Assembly: GCA_001579985.1 (NCBI GenBank)
Contig: LRSR01005176.1
Location: 1-38,779 of the forward strand
Direction of reading: 5' to 3'
DNA length: 38,779 nucleotides
From: Hypsibius dujardini
Taxonomy: Eukaryota; Tardigrada; Eutardigrada; Parachela; Hypsibiidae
Part shown: piece by piece, positions 1-9,689 of the stretch
Position numbering within the stretch: the stretch's first letter is position 1
How the letters are laid out: every line of letters begins with the position of its first letter
Notes under the pieces: model-generated
Database searches by the model: none
Told to the model about the DNA's origin: nothing
What the model saw: only the letters and a program-made list of their open reading frames with translations
Position numbers and translations under genes: made by a program

Positions 1-566
1 ATAGTAAACTATTCTCTGAATTTGCACTGCACATTTATTTAGAATTAAATAAATGTAGACATTTGGCCAAGATGTGTCCCGTTACTCCCTGATGCAATAG
101 TATAATCCTACTTGATTTCAGACTAAATTTAGCTCATAAATTGCAAGTGATTTTTTAATCTGATGGATTGCATTTGATTTCTTATAATTATGGACATATA
201 ATTGACTTATATAATTTTGTCCCTTGTATAGTACTCGAATGATTCATGGCATAACTGAACAATTATGTCCAAGCCAAGCAGAGTTAAAAATGGTCTTAAA
301 GCCTTGTACTGTCAATAGGAAATTCAAGTTTGGTTCACATAAAAGACAAATAAAATGACTAAAAATCCTTCAATAATATGAATCCTTGATTTAAAGCAAT
401 TTGCAATACGAATTGTGCGGACACAAGGAGCCGTAATTATTTTGCAAAGAAACTTTTTAAGCGAATTAGTCATTTTGAGAAGGTCGAATATATCGTGCTA
501 CCTCTGCAATTGTTTGTTTGTAAAACGTCTCGTTAAAAAGGATTATATTACAGGGCAATAGTTTAC
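1..566. other. No gene seen; probable intron of the minus-strand gene starting at 713
   Basis: The stretch is AT-rich with no convincing reading frame or repeat. It follows the donor at 566 on the minus strand and is most simply the first intron of that gene. Confidence 0.4.
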
Positions 567-713
567 CTTTGCATCATCCTTCACGACCGTTTCCGGTTGT
601 GATTTCGCATCAGCCTGCGGATTTGCATCACCCTTGGAATGTCCTTCACTTGCTGCCTCGCCTCCCGGCTTCTCCGCGGTCGTGGCGCCATTGACCAGTG
701 CCTTATCCGCCAT
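567..713 (-). CDS. First coding exon (49 codons) of an unrecognised acidic/lysine-rich protein
   Basis: An ATG at 713 opens a frame beginning MADKALVNG and rich in Ala, Glu, Lys, Asp and Gly. It runs 49 codons to a good splice donor (AAAG|GTAAAC at 567/566), phase 0. The composition is low-complexity and hydrophilic, as in a disordered N-terminus, with no signal peptide or membrane segment. No continuing exon is recognisable in 1-566, so the next exon probably lies outside the window. The start abuts a CT-rich stretch and a possible divergent exon at 1055, suggesting a shared promoter. I do not recognise the family. The exon call rests on the start, the codon-like composition and the donor. 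Confidence 0.5.
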
Positions 714-941
714 ATTAATAACAACACGAATTCACTATACCAATGTGTGTGTGATTGTGTGATAAAGGGGTTAATTTTTGTATATAAAGGAGGAGCAGTG
801 TGTATGAGGAAAGGGGTGGCGATAAAATATTGAAGAGAAAGCGATCGGATGAGCAAACAAACAAGCTCGCTCGACTTCCGTTCTCCTTCTTCTCACTTCT
901 CTCTTTCTCGCGCGCGCGAACCGCCACACTGTATCTCTCTC

Positions 942-979
<38 letters not shown>

Positions 980-1054
980 GTCTGCCCTGTGTAAGACATC
1001 CGTAGAGCTGAGAATTGATTGCGGTTGTGGCTGAGAGGCGGCGAAGAAAACAAG
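714..1054. promoter_or_regulatory. Putative divergent promoter region with CT microsatellite
   Basis: It lies between a minus-strand start at 713 and a plus-strand ATG at 1055. It contains an almost pure CT run at about 933-977, which is GA on the other strand. Such GA/CT tracts commonly occur in animal promoters, where GAGA-type factors can bind. No TATA box placed convincingly for either gene was found. Confidence 0.35.
933..977. repeat. (CT)n microsatellite
   Basis: Nearly uninterrupted CT dinucleotides within the putative divergent promoter. Confidence 0.95.
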
Positions 1055-1058
1055 ATGG
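1055..1058 (+). CDS. Possible minimal first coding exon (ATGG|GTAAGT)
   Basis: The sequence AACAAGATGG followed directly by GTAAGT combines a reasonable start context with a near-perfect splice donor, a layout common for genes whose first coding exon is only a start codon plus one base. No downstream exon could be identified on the plus strand: the next kilobase is a MITE. The gene may be decayed, may have distant exons, or the pattern may be chance. Confidence 0.25.
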
Positions 1059-1180
1059 GTAAGTATAGGAACCATTTGCGTAAATCCCTCTTCATCCATC
1101 TGACGATGTGTGACGTATCATAGAAAAAAGCGACGAGGCGAGCAACAGTTGCCAAAAGTGTAACGCGGCACTCTAGTCTA

Positions 1181-2145
1181 ACTTGGGGAAGTTATTCAAG
1201 TGTCGAATTCAGAATCACTTGGGCGGGTTTTTTATTAAGACCTATTTCGGTGATGAATTAAAAAAATTATTTCACCGCCATAGATGCTCGAATTTATTTT
1301 TGGTGAAATTTCAAAGTTGGAAACGGTACCACTGTATTTACCGCTGGGTGCAATCAGTTGATTGCTTGATCTTAGGCCACTTGCTTTCCCTTTTGATTGA
1401 TTGTTGCTTGACTGGCCTTGCTCGACCTTAGGACTTGATTGATTGATTGTGACTGGAACGAAGAGCTCCCGACTCTTGTTTAATAACGCTTGAAGCAGCT
1501 TTCTCCCTCCAGTTCGCAGTCAAAATCAGCTTCTGCAAAAACATTCTTGTCTGGATTCATTGGAAAGAAGCAGCTCCTGGTTTTCGGTGAATTTCCTGTT
1601 GCTGCACCGCAAGCTGCTTTTAATAAAACCTACGAACGAAATGTTGAAAGAAAAGCAAAAAAAACGCGTAAGAAGCGGAGTATTCGGAGATAAATAAATT
1701 GAGAACATTCAATGGATTGATGCCCGACATATTTGTTGAAAAGAACAGAATAAATTAAATGGTGGAAAAAGCGACACAAGATGAATGTTTATAACTGAGC
1801 AATCAATCAGCAGCGCAGCCAATGAAACGATTTCTGCTGTTCAAGAGTAACTATTCGTTCCAGTCAAAATCAAACACCCAATCAAGTTCTAAGGTTGATC
1901 AAGGCCAGTCAATCAAAAATCAATCAAAAGGCAAAGCAGACGGCTTTAGATCAAACAGTCAATCAATTGCACCCACACCCAGCTGTCAATGCAGTGGCAC
2001 CGTTTCCAACTTTGACATTTCACCAAAAATAAGTTCGCCTATTTATGGCGATGAAATACTTTTTTATATTCATCATTTAAATAGGTCTTAACGAAAAAAA
2101 GATGTTCAAGTGATTCTGAATTTAACACTTGAATAACTCCCATAG
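1181..2145. mobile_element. Large MITE with about 300-bp imperfect terminal inverted repeats
   Basis: The left end (AGTTATTCAAGTGTCGAATT) recurs as the reverse complement at the right end near 2115-2140. The two arms (about 1181-1490 and 1820-2145) are imperfect inverted copies, including the blocks around GGAAACGGTACCACTG on the left and CAGTGGCACCGTTTCC on the right. TA dinucleotides flank both ends (1179-1180 and 2146-2147), the target signature of Tc1/mariner-type elements. No transposase is visible inside. ORFs within it are products of the repeat and are not called. Confidence 0.85.
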
Positions 2146-2147
2146 TA

Positions 2148-2951
2148 TGAAACGCAATTCATTATCCCAGTTACACTTTTAGCCAGGGATTTGTCTTTCG
2201 TACATTTTATACCAGGATATACACGGTACGTTTCACGTACCATGAGGCGCCCCGACATATCGCATTCAGACAACTCATACACCGAGCTAGCGTACCTCTG
2301 AATTCGCATCCGGGTACACTTCGCACTCGCGAGGGGTCGGAACGGATTCCCACACACCAATCAGCCTGAATCTTAATCGGAATCAATGTGAAATAAAAGG
2401 AAAGTACATTTACCTTTTCCTATTATAAAATTAATTTTAAATCGAGTATTATGAAGGACATTTTTTTACGACATCAGGGTGGAGGGGGTGGAGCTATAAG
2501 CACCGATGTAATTGGGCTAAAATACGGGAAATCCAAAAGCTACCAAGGTCCTTGTCAGACGTACGACATTTCGACCAAATTGCCATTATAGGCAAATCGT
2601 TTCAAGCGGCAATAATCGTATCCCGACTATTCGCATACCAGCGTATTTAGACATTTGGTTCACTATATTCACAGACAACCAATCCAATCCAATCCCGTAT
2701 TGTCAGGGTTGAGCGCACGTTTCCACATGTGCCTGTAGGCACATGATAAAGGTGCACGTTATTTAAACTCCAACCGTAAAGGGAAAACCGCAACTTCGAC
2801 CAACATTAAATTCAACCGTGTCACGCTTAGAACGCATCAGCATTTCCCTTTTGACCAATCTGCTGCTGCTGTCGTTTCGGTCCTCTTATAAAATGATCAT
2901 CCCGGACTCTGCCTGTACCTTGCTCCGCGTATTTCCCCCTCCCCCGCCCCT
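2148..2951. other. Intergenic stretch without a recognised gene
   Basis: A minus-strand ORF (about 2106-2360) overlaps the MITE end and matches no family I know. The rest has no coding signal. The stretch begins at the MITE boundary and ends at the last exon of the kinase gene. Confidence 0.4.
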
Positions 2952-5933
2952 TCACCGGCCTTCCTCTCTCTGTGTTAAGTGCTGCGTAGTCACCGACTGA
3001 TTTGTCGTCAATGGAACCGCCTTCACCGACGCCGACGGGAAGGTCTTCCCGACACTGAAATTACTCCACGGGTTGCTCGGTTGGATCATCGGACTGTTGG
3101 CCATATCCGCTTCGGATCGCCGCCACAGCACCGTCGAACCCTGCCCCTGCACCGGTTGCTCCCGCTTCAAAACGTTTGACTTGGATCCCGCCGACTGGAA
3201 GTAGACGCCCGGCTTGGACTGCCCTATCAAGTTGTACTTCTCCACCAGCCTCGGTTGATGTTGCTGCTGAGCTCTGTCCCTTTGACCTAAATAGGTTAAA
3301 ATTAAAATTAAAATTAAAATTAAAATTAAAATTAAAATTAAAATTAAAATTAAAATTAAAATTAAAATTAAAATTAAAATTAAAATTTCAAGCATTAAAG
3401 GAGTCGTAGCAAAGCAGCACGCTTCTAATTAAATTAGATAAATTAAATCGAACAATGCAAAGTAAATTATATTACGCCTAATTTGATTTTCGCTTCGTTG
3501 ATTTTTTGTGATCTTATAGATCTTCTTTTTGTATTTTTCTGATTCTTCTTTTGACTTTGTTTCATTTGTATTTCGAGCTTTCATTTATTGGGTGTATATA
3601 ACGATTTATTGAAAACGTGTGGCAATATTTAAGCTTGCAGAGACAAACGTAATTGAAATGGATTAATTTTGAGTATATAAACTATTTTGCTCTTGAGATT
3701 CCCGGAAGAAAAACATCACGAGAACATTTTTCCCAATCCCGTTTGGGAACAATCCTGGAATGTAAATTATAAACTAGATTAAAGAGAGAAAAAATGCAAA
3801 CTATTTCCAGTCAATTAGACTAAATTAAATTTTAATTAAATAAACCTTTCTAATAAAATCAAATCAAACGAGTCCGAACTAAAATAAATTAAATTAAAGT
3901 TAAATTAAATAATGCAGTTTTTCCAACTAAATTAAATGCGGTTTATATTATTTTAAATAATATTATATATATAATAATAATTTTGAAATAAATAAGAATA
4001 CGAACGAAAATACTAAAATTTAGCTAAATTTAGCTAACAATCATTTACTTTGACCGTCGGTCCCGTAGAGCTCGGGACTCTGAGTTAAAAAATCAGGAGG
4101 AAATCTCCGCTCAATACTGATCATCTCCGCCATCTGTCGTAGCACATGTTCATCCATTCCCATTTGCCGGAACCGACTCATACTAGCCGTCGAAATAGGC
4201 GCGTTGGGGTTTTGCAGCATTTCGCGGGCGGCTTTTTTATAAAGATCCCGATTGTGCAAGAAAGACTGGAAGCGAGCGGCGGTATTGCGACTGCACATCA
4301 CGAGATTCTGGCGAATCTCCGCGATGGTGTCCGACGGGTAGTACTGGTCGTTGTGATTGAATAAGGAGTGAAGAAGGAGTGCGTCAGCACCGGGTCGCTT
4401 TTGTGGGTCTGGAATGAGGCAGAATTTGATGAGGCTGACGTAGAGGTCAGGCTGACCGGTGAGCAGGGTGTCCAGTCCAGCAAAAAGAGGGATCGGATTT
4501 TTGACGGCAGTCGGGAGGTCTTTGCGACGGGTGCGGCTGAGCATGTGAGGAGGGAAGTCGCCGACGAGTTCAATTGTCTTGACAATTTGTTCTGCATCGT
4601 CTGAAATCAGTTTGCCTTGTTGAAATGTGTACGGTGTCTGTGTCTGTGTCTGTGTCTGTGTCTGTGTCTGTGTCTGTGTCTGTGTCTGTGTCTGTGTCTG
4701 TGTCTGTGTCTGTGTCTGCATGTCTGAGTTTATGCCAGTACCGTACTTGCTCCTGCCGCTAATGGTTGACCCAAGATCATCTCCACCATCACAGCGCCAG
4801 CTGCCCAGACATCGACTCCCCTGAAAAAAGTGTGGTCTGAATTTGCAGATTAGAAAAGCTAGAAATCATGGGAACAGTACATTATACCGTCCATAGTAGT
4901 AGTCCCCGGTGAGAAGCTCCGGAGCGCGATACCACCGCGTCGCAATGCATGTGGAGTATCGTTGGCCTGGGTGAGAGTTCTTAATTGCAAACCCGAAATC
5001 GGCCAGTTTTAGTACGTTGTTACTCCCGATGAGAATGTTCTCCGGTTTAACGTCGCGGTGGACAAACTGAAAATAAAAGCTTGATTGAATCCACACGCTA
5101 AGGTCCAAAATGTGGATGACTGGACGTGGGATTTTTCCATTTGAACTTTTTACGTTTTTGGAATGGATGAAAGCCAACGCCCTAAGCAGCTGAAAACAAA
5201 ACAATCTGGTCCGAGGGCCGCAGCCAAGCAGTTTTTTCGGGGCTTCTTGAATCACGTCCAGCAGGGTCTTGTCCATGTACTCGAACACCAAGTAGAACCT
5301 CAAATTTTCCACGAAGATGTGGAGCATACGAACGACATTCTCGTAACGAAGCTCTCTCAAGGCCGTGCTTTCCATCTGACAAGGGTAACGGTACATGGCC
5401 AAACTCAAAATGAATTTTCTTTTTTGGCAACATGCCCAGGGTGTACTAACCAGAATGCCTTTTTGCACGCTAGCGTAATCCTTGGTTTCTGTGGTGAAAC
5501 ATTTGATTGCCACAATGTCGCCTGAAAGAACACAATTTTCAGTTATGGAATGGTCGGAGTGATAACAAGGACCGATACAGACACAGACACAGACACAGAC
5601 ACAGACACAGACACAGACACAGACACAGACACAGACACAGACAGACACAGACACAGACACAGACAGACACGAACGTGAAGACAGACGCAAACACAGACCC
5701 GAGCACATCCACAAGCATAGCTTCAGATGGCTATTAATTTGTTGGGTTAGTTACCTGTTAATATATGCCTGTTTTTCGTGACCGATCCTGGAAGACGGAT
5801 TAATTGACAGAGAGAAACCAAAATCGCACCTATCACATACAAATACACGCGTGATTAGCTCACCGTATGAGCCCTTGCCGAGCTCCCTAATGAATTCGTA
5901 AGCACGATAGCTGGACATGATCCTGGACTTCAC
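2952..5933 (-). CDS. CDKL-like (cyclin-dependent kinase-like) Ser/Thr kinase, 8 exons
   Basis: Exons (minus) are 5864-5933, 5755-5787 (33-nt microexon), 5451-5521, 5154-5375, 4888-5066, 4747-4820, 4049-4600 and 2952-3286. All junctions are GT-AG, all phases match, and the sum is 1536 nt (511 aa). Visible motifs are the glycine loop GKGSYGSV (19-26), VAIK (K41), ESTALRE (60-66, PSTAIRE-like), HRDVKPEN (135-142), DFGFA (155-159), ATRWYRAPE (174-182) and a C-lobe DPQKRP. DFGFA and the APE region resemble CDKL kinases, which phosphorylate microtubule-associated and ciliary proteins. Two oddities stand out: the link from helix C to strand 4 is about six residues shorter than in CDK2, and the activation loop has Ser-Thr-Cys where CDKLs usually have a TDY-like motif. 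If the last intron is not spliced, translation stops at 4041, giving 402 aa. The final exon is in frame and coding-like, but its join is inferred. Confidence 0.88.
3296..3386. repeat. (AAATTA)n hexamer microsatellite next to a splice acceptor
   Basis: About 15 copies of a hexamer in the last kinase intron. On the transcribed strand it reads (TTTTAA)n and ends about nine bases before the acceptor CTATTTAG at 3287. Confidence 0.95.
4634..4718. repeat. (TGTCTG)n microsatellite in a kinase intron
   Basis: About 14 hexamer copies fill most of the 146-nt intron between kinase exons 6 and 7. In the pre-mRNA this reads (CAGACA)n, complementary to the repeat at 5577-5670. Confidence 0.95.
5577..5670. 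repeat. (ACAGAC)n microsatellite in a kinase intron
   Basis: About 15 hexamer copies with one 4-bp slip, inside the 233-nt intron between the kinase microexon and exon 3. In the pre-mRNA this reads (GUCUGU)n. Confidence 0.95.
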
Positions 5934-7308
5934 AGAGCTAATAAATGGCTGGCTCTGCTGTGCACAATTTCCATTGGTTTCTCAAGAGAGCAGTAGTCGT
6001 GACGAGCCACGACGCAAGGGCTATTAAATTAATTAAATTAATTAAATTACGATGGAATTGTGGTAATAACTCCAAACAACAAACGACTGAAAAAGTGAAG
6101 GAATTCCCGATGATTTGACGAACGATCAGGGGCTGTTGTAAAAGTCTTGTCCTTCATTACGAAGTAATTAGGATTTCATCGATGACCATTTGAATGAATG
6201 CACATTCGAATTGGAAAATGTTTCGTTTTCACATTTTGATGAAAGTGTAATTGCAGGTGCTCAAACAGACGCACAAGTAATCGCAACATCTACATGTACT
6301 GTATTTATTCAAGTAATTGATCACGTGGTATAACACGTTTAGTAGCTACTATGAAAGACAGGAGTTCGATCAGGTGCCCGATTACAAAAGATCAGCTGAT
6401 TTTCTCATCACTATGGGAACCACAGGAAACCGCTGAGTAATTGTCAAAGCTATTTATCGGTCAAGGTTTATGTGAAAATACGTAGACGACATTTCAATCG
6501 TGAAATGCAATCGTTACACCTTTTGCTGAAGTTGTGCAGACCGGAACAAAGTTAACTGAAATAGAAGTGAAGTTTTAGGAGTAACCGGAGAATGCCATGT
6601 AGTATTCTTTTTTTTAAATTAAATTAAATTAAATCAAGCTCCCTCTTTTTGGGCTTTTTGGACTTAATTAATACATTAAATATTTGGCAAAATAATTTTC
6701 CATGCATATTAAATGAAATGATCAAAGTAATTTTATGTTTTTTTTTAATGTTGTTATTTTGTAACTAAAATGGTCCTGCGTCCATGTACGCTATATAAAT
6801 AATAGAAAGATAATTTTAAAATGCAGTAATCGAGGGTGATTCTCAGAGCTGAAACTCAGAATCGCACGTTAATATTTAAAAGAGCCCATTTTCTTTTTTT
6901 TTGGTGCTAGGAATATGATGCCCGGAAAATAATCTAAAATTGGTTAACGATAGCAGATTTGTTAGAAGTCCAGAGGTCCACCCGTATATTATGCCCGCGT
7001 ACACTGTGCTACCGTGCAGTCATAATATACGGGGGTCATTAAAAAGCGGCACCAAGTAGTCCAGACTCTACAGTATAAGCCTATCACGTTCTCCATGTGT
7101 GCACACTATTACTGCAGTTGGCATCACGTCAATATATGCACGAATCTCGGGGGAATTACGAGTACAGAAGGAGTTTTCTTTAGAATATTGAGAGTGTGTT
7201 CGTTTTCCCTTCTGTCGCGAAACAATTTGGCTGCAGTGGGGTTGAAGATATTTTTTCTTTGCGTGCCTGTTTAGTATTTAGTGCGGCTTCTCCTCCCCTT
7301 GCAGTATC
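5934..7308. other. Intergenic AT-rich stretch, no gene seen
   Basis: It holds short AATTA and AAATT runs (6022-6048, 6614-6634) and a hairpin at about 6980-7034, where CCCGTATATTATG is repeated inverted as CATAATATACGGG. No frame has coding character. It separates the divergently transcribed kinase and H3-like genes, so it should contain both promoters. Confidence 0.45.
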
Positions 7309-7329
7309 ATGCCGCGACAAAAACAGGTA

Positions 7330-7800
7330 GAGATTGCAAAAATTAAATTAGTCAATTAATTATTTTTGTATTCAACAAAACATGACTAACTAACTAACTT
7401 TCGTCACTAAAAAATTGTAGTTCAATTTCTTTTTCAATTTAGTAACTAAGGGTTCAATTTCAATCTTTTTAATCGAGATCTAATGACTAACTTAATTTTT
7501 TTTAAAGTTCTTCCACTTGAATGTTTAGAGGCTAAAACATTTCATTCAGTTTTGTTAGGTTGCCAATCTAAAACATTAAATCCGAACAAGTAATCACTAA
7601 ACATACATAGCTCAGGTTTTTAGTGACTAAAAGTTTGAATCTAGTTTTAGTTTATTTTCTTTTTTCTTTTTGAAGGCTTAATAACTACAACTTTTAGTTT
7701 AACTCTGTTAGGTAACTAAACATTAAAGCCGGAAAATTAGTCAATAAAATTTAAGTTTAGTTTATAGTTTAGTTCAGTTTGCTATCCTTAAAAACTAAAT
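7330..7800. repeat. Degenerate TAACTAA/TTAGT-rich sequence
   Basis: Many imperfect copies of ACTAAC, TTTAGTTT and their complements without a fixed period. It appears to fill the first intron of the H3-like gene. No coding signal. Confidence 0.5.
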
Positions 7801-8404
7801 CGCGTTCAAATCCTGCTACGGCTTGGCCAGCAAGCCAACCGCCCGGAAAACTGTCCACGCCGGAGGAGCTGCGCCAATGACAAGACAGCCGGAGTATCCG
7901 AGTCACTTCTCCGGAATATGAGGTCATCAGCTCTAAAGGGTCGGTTTTGGGAGCGTCGGGATCGTCGACGTCATCATCAACCATCCTGGTGAACATTTCT
8001 AGGAAGGCGGAACTAGCTGTGCCAAATAGCCTCAAGCAACCTCAGCCGGGAGTGAGCAGGCGGGTAGCCCAGGCGGTGGGTAATAGTGCTGGCCGTAATC
8101 GAGTGGCGAAGCGGAGACGTCAGCCCAGTATTATAGTCATGAGGGAAATTCACCGTCTGTAGGTGGGAAGAAAATTGTGGGAAAGGGCAACCGGGCAAAT
8201 TTGGTTGTTGGCAATTTGCCTAAAGGTGCTTAAAAGTGTGATCTGCGTGCAATTGTAGAGCCATACATCTAATTTAATTCCAGAGACACCTTTCCAACGG
8301 CTCGTGCGAGAGATTACGCAAAGTACCTCGCAGGAGGAAAATTGATCCGATACCAAGCAGCTGCTTTGGAAGCTCTGCAGATAGAGTAGGTGTTGTCTTT
8401 GACT

Positions 8405-8415
8405 GTCTAACTGAC

Positions 8416-8470
<55 letters not shown>
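8405..8470. repeat. (CTGT)n tetranucleotide microsatellite
   Basis: About 16 tandem copies, immediately after the helix-2-like segment of the H3-like gene. Confidence 0.95.
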
Positions 8471-8474
<4 letters not shown>

Positions 8475-8527
8475 TTAGGATTATTTATTGTCTTCTTTTT
8501 TCCCTGGTCAGACCTGATTTGATCTTA

Positions 8528-8662
8528 CTTGGGGCATTATTCAAGCGCGGAATTCAGAATCATTTGGAAATAATTTGCATTTTCACGGTCCTCTTTAAAA
8601 TCTACTTCATTTTTTTTCAATGTATTCTTGCGGCACCTGAATAATGAGTGCCCCAAATGATC
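8528..8662. mobile_element. Short MITE related to the 1181-2145 element
   Basis: The left end (CTTGGGGCATTATTCAAG, then GAATTCAGAATCATTTGG) matches the terminus of the 1181-2145 element. The right end is its inverted counterpart (GAATAATGAGTGCCCCAAATG). TA precedes the left end. The right target copy is not clear. Confidence 0.7.
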
Positions 8663-8876
8663 GGGAAATCGAGTTTTTCTGTCATCGACCATGTACTTCT
8701 TAATCCCATGACTAAAAAGAATGTTAATTAAAATTATCACCGTCTGCTCATTTTTGCCGTTTATACTCTCCCTGATTATAATCCTGTGACCTCAAATGAT
8801 GAAAAGCTCTCCGGGCGGATCGAAATGACGATACGGACCTGCAGGAGATCTCGACGAATACGCGACTATTACATTA

Positions 8877-9342
8877 CACACTTGCTTAAATTCCTATTTG
8901 CCTAAGTAAAAGCCAACCTTTAAGCTATGGCCCAGCAAAATAGGGGGGGGGTCCGAATTCGAGCCATTTTTGAGAATTCGAAAAATTTTAGCTACCGCGT
9001 GCTGCTGCTTTTCAACGATTGATTATTGATTGAAACTCCCCCAACCATCGGAGAACAGAACGGAGTCAAATCAGAAGAAAAAAATTAATACACAAAATCT
9101 AACTTTGGTCGGCGTTACAAGTCGTTCCTTATTATGCTGGGGCATTTTAGGCATCGAAAAACACTCAAGAAATCACTCAAGGACGCTTGATCGCCAAAAG
9201 ATAAATTTGCTCAATCAATTGATCGATCGAAAACAGCTGCTCGCGTTGGCTGAAATCGGCTCGAACTCGGACCCCTATTTTGCTTGGCTAAAGTTTAAAG
9301 GGTGGCTTTAACTCGGGCACGTAGACATTAAAAGCAAGTGTG
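8877..9342. mobile_element. MITE, copy 1 of a family also at 26310-26688
   Basis: The terminal CACACTTGC and GCAAGTGTG are inverted, flanked by TA on both sides (8875-8876, 9343-9344). Subterminal inverted blocks include AAAGCCA and the CCAGCAAAATAGGGG motif with its complement. The interior carries GCTACCGCGTGCTGCTGCTT, shared with the second copy. Confidence 0.85.
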
Positions 9343-9689
9343 TACAAGTGCACGGCGCACAGATAAATATTGAGATCATTTATTTCATTATCCCCTTTTT
9401 TAAATCATCAGGTGAAACTATTATGCTCCCTCGCGTTTTGCCGCCGGAAGTATTTTACTTTACCTGTTTGCTCTTCACCTTGGTACTGATCAAAAGGAAG
9501 GATTTGGTTTACTTAATTACAGTACTCACGATACCAACTAATCAGCGAACGTATGATGTCACAGCTGGTCGCAGACGGAGCACCTGCAGTATGGAGAACG
9601 AACGAACGAAACACAAGCCTGTTGCAAATGCTCATCAAATGAAGAAAAATACAAATTATATAGAAGCCGAACTGATTTAAATCAATCTT
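9343..9689. other. Gap with one unrecognised ORF
   Basis: A plus-strand frame of 110 codons (9348-9680) has no domain I recognise and no strong coding character. Nothing else is seen. Confidence 0.3.

Larger units (their letters stand above)
7309..8907 (+). pseudogene. Degenerate intron-containing histone H3-like gene (possible centromeric H3)
   Basis: Pieces appear in H3 order. A short first exon (7309-7326, MPRQKQ then donor GTAGAG) resembles the H3 start. A Ser/Arg-rich open frame (7881-8161) ends in KRRRQPSIIVMREIHRL, like the H3 region before the N helix. Then comes a block with NLVVGNLPK (about 8190-8229), and a 59-bp GT-AG intron joins it in frame to PFQRLVREI (8289-8315), identical to the H3 alpha-1 consensus. 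KLIRYQAAALEALQIE (to about 8392) parallels helix 2. A distant piece (about 8800-8907) with GRIEMTI and RRIRD resembles the H3 C-terminus. The frame breaks at the stop after HRL and in the AAAA run at 8338-8341, and the helix 2-3 link is missing beside a microsatellite and a MITE. The divergent tail and introns fit cenH3 better than replicative H3, but that is inference. Confidence 0.5.

Noticed and set aside
715-1155. Long minus ORF with Arg-Glu repeats
   Set aside because: Its length comes from the CT/GA microsatellite. It crosses the start of the gene at 713 in another frame.
1490-2091. ORFs inside the 1181-2145 element
   Set aside because: Both lie in inverted-repeat or spacer sequence and show no domain.
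4627-4824. Plus ORF of Cys-Val repeats, and similar ORFs at 5507 and 24907-25267
   Set aside because: They are translations of microsatellites, not proteins.
7769-8198. Minus ORFs opposite the H3-like segment
   Set aside because: They are antisense shadows. The plus strand carries the H3 similarity.
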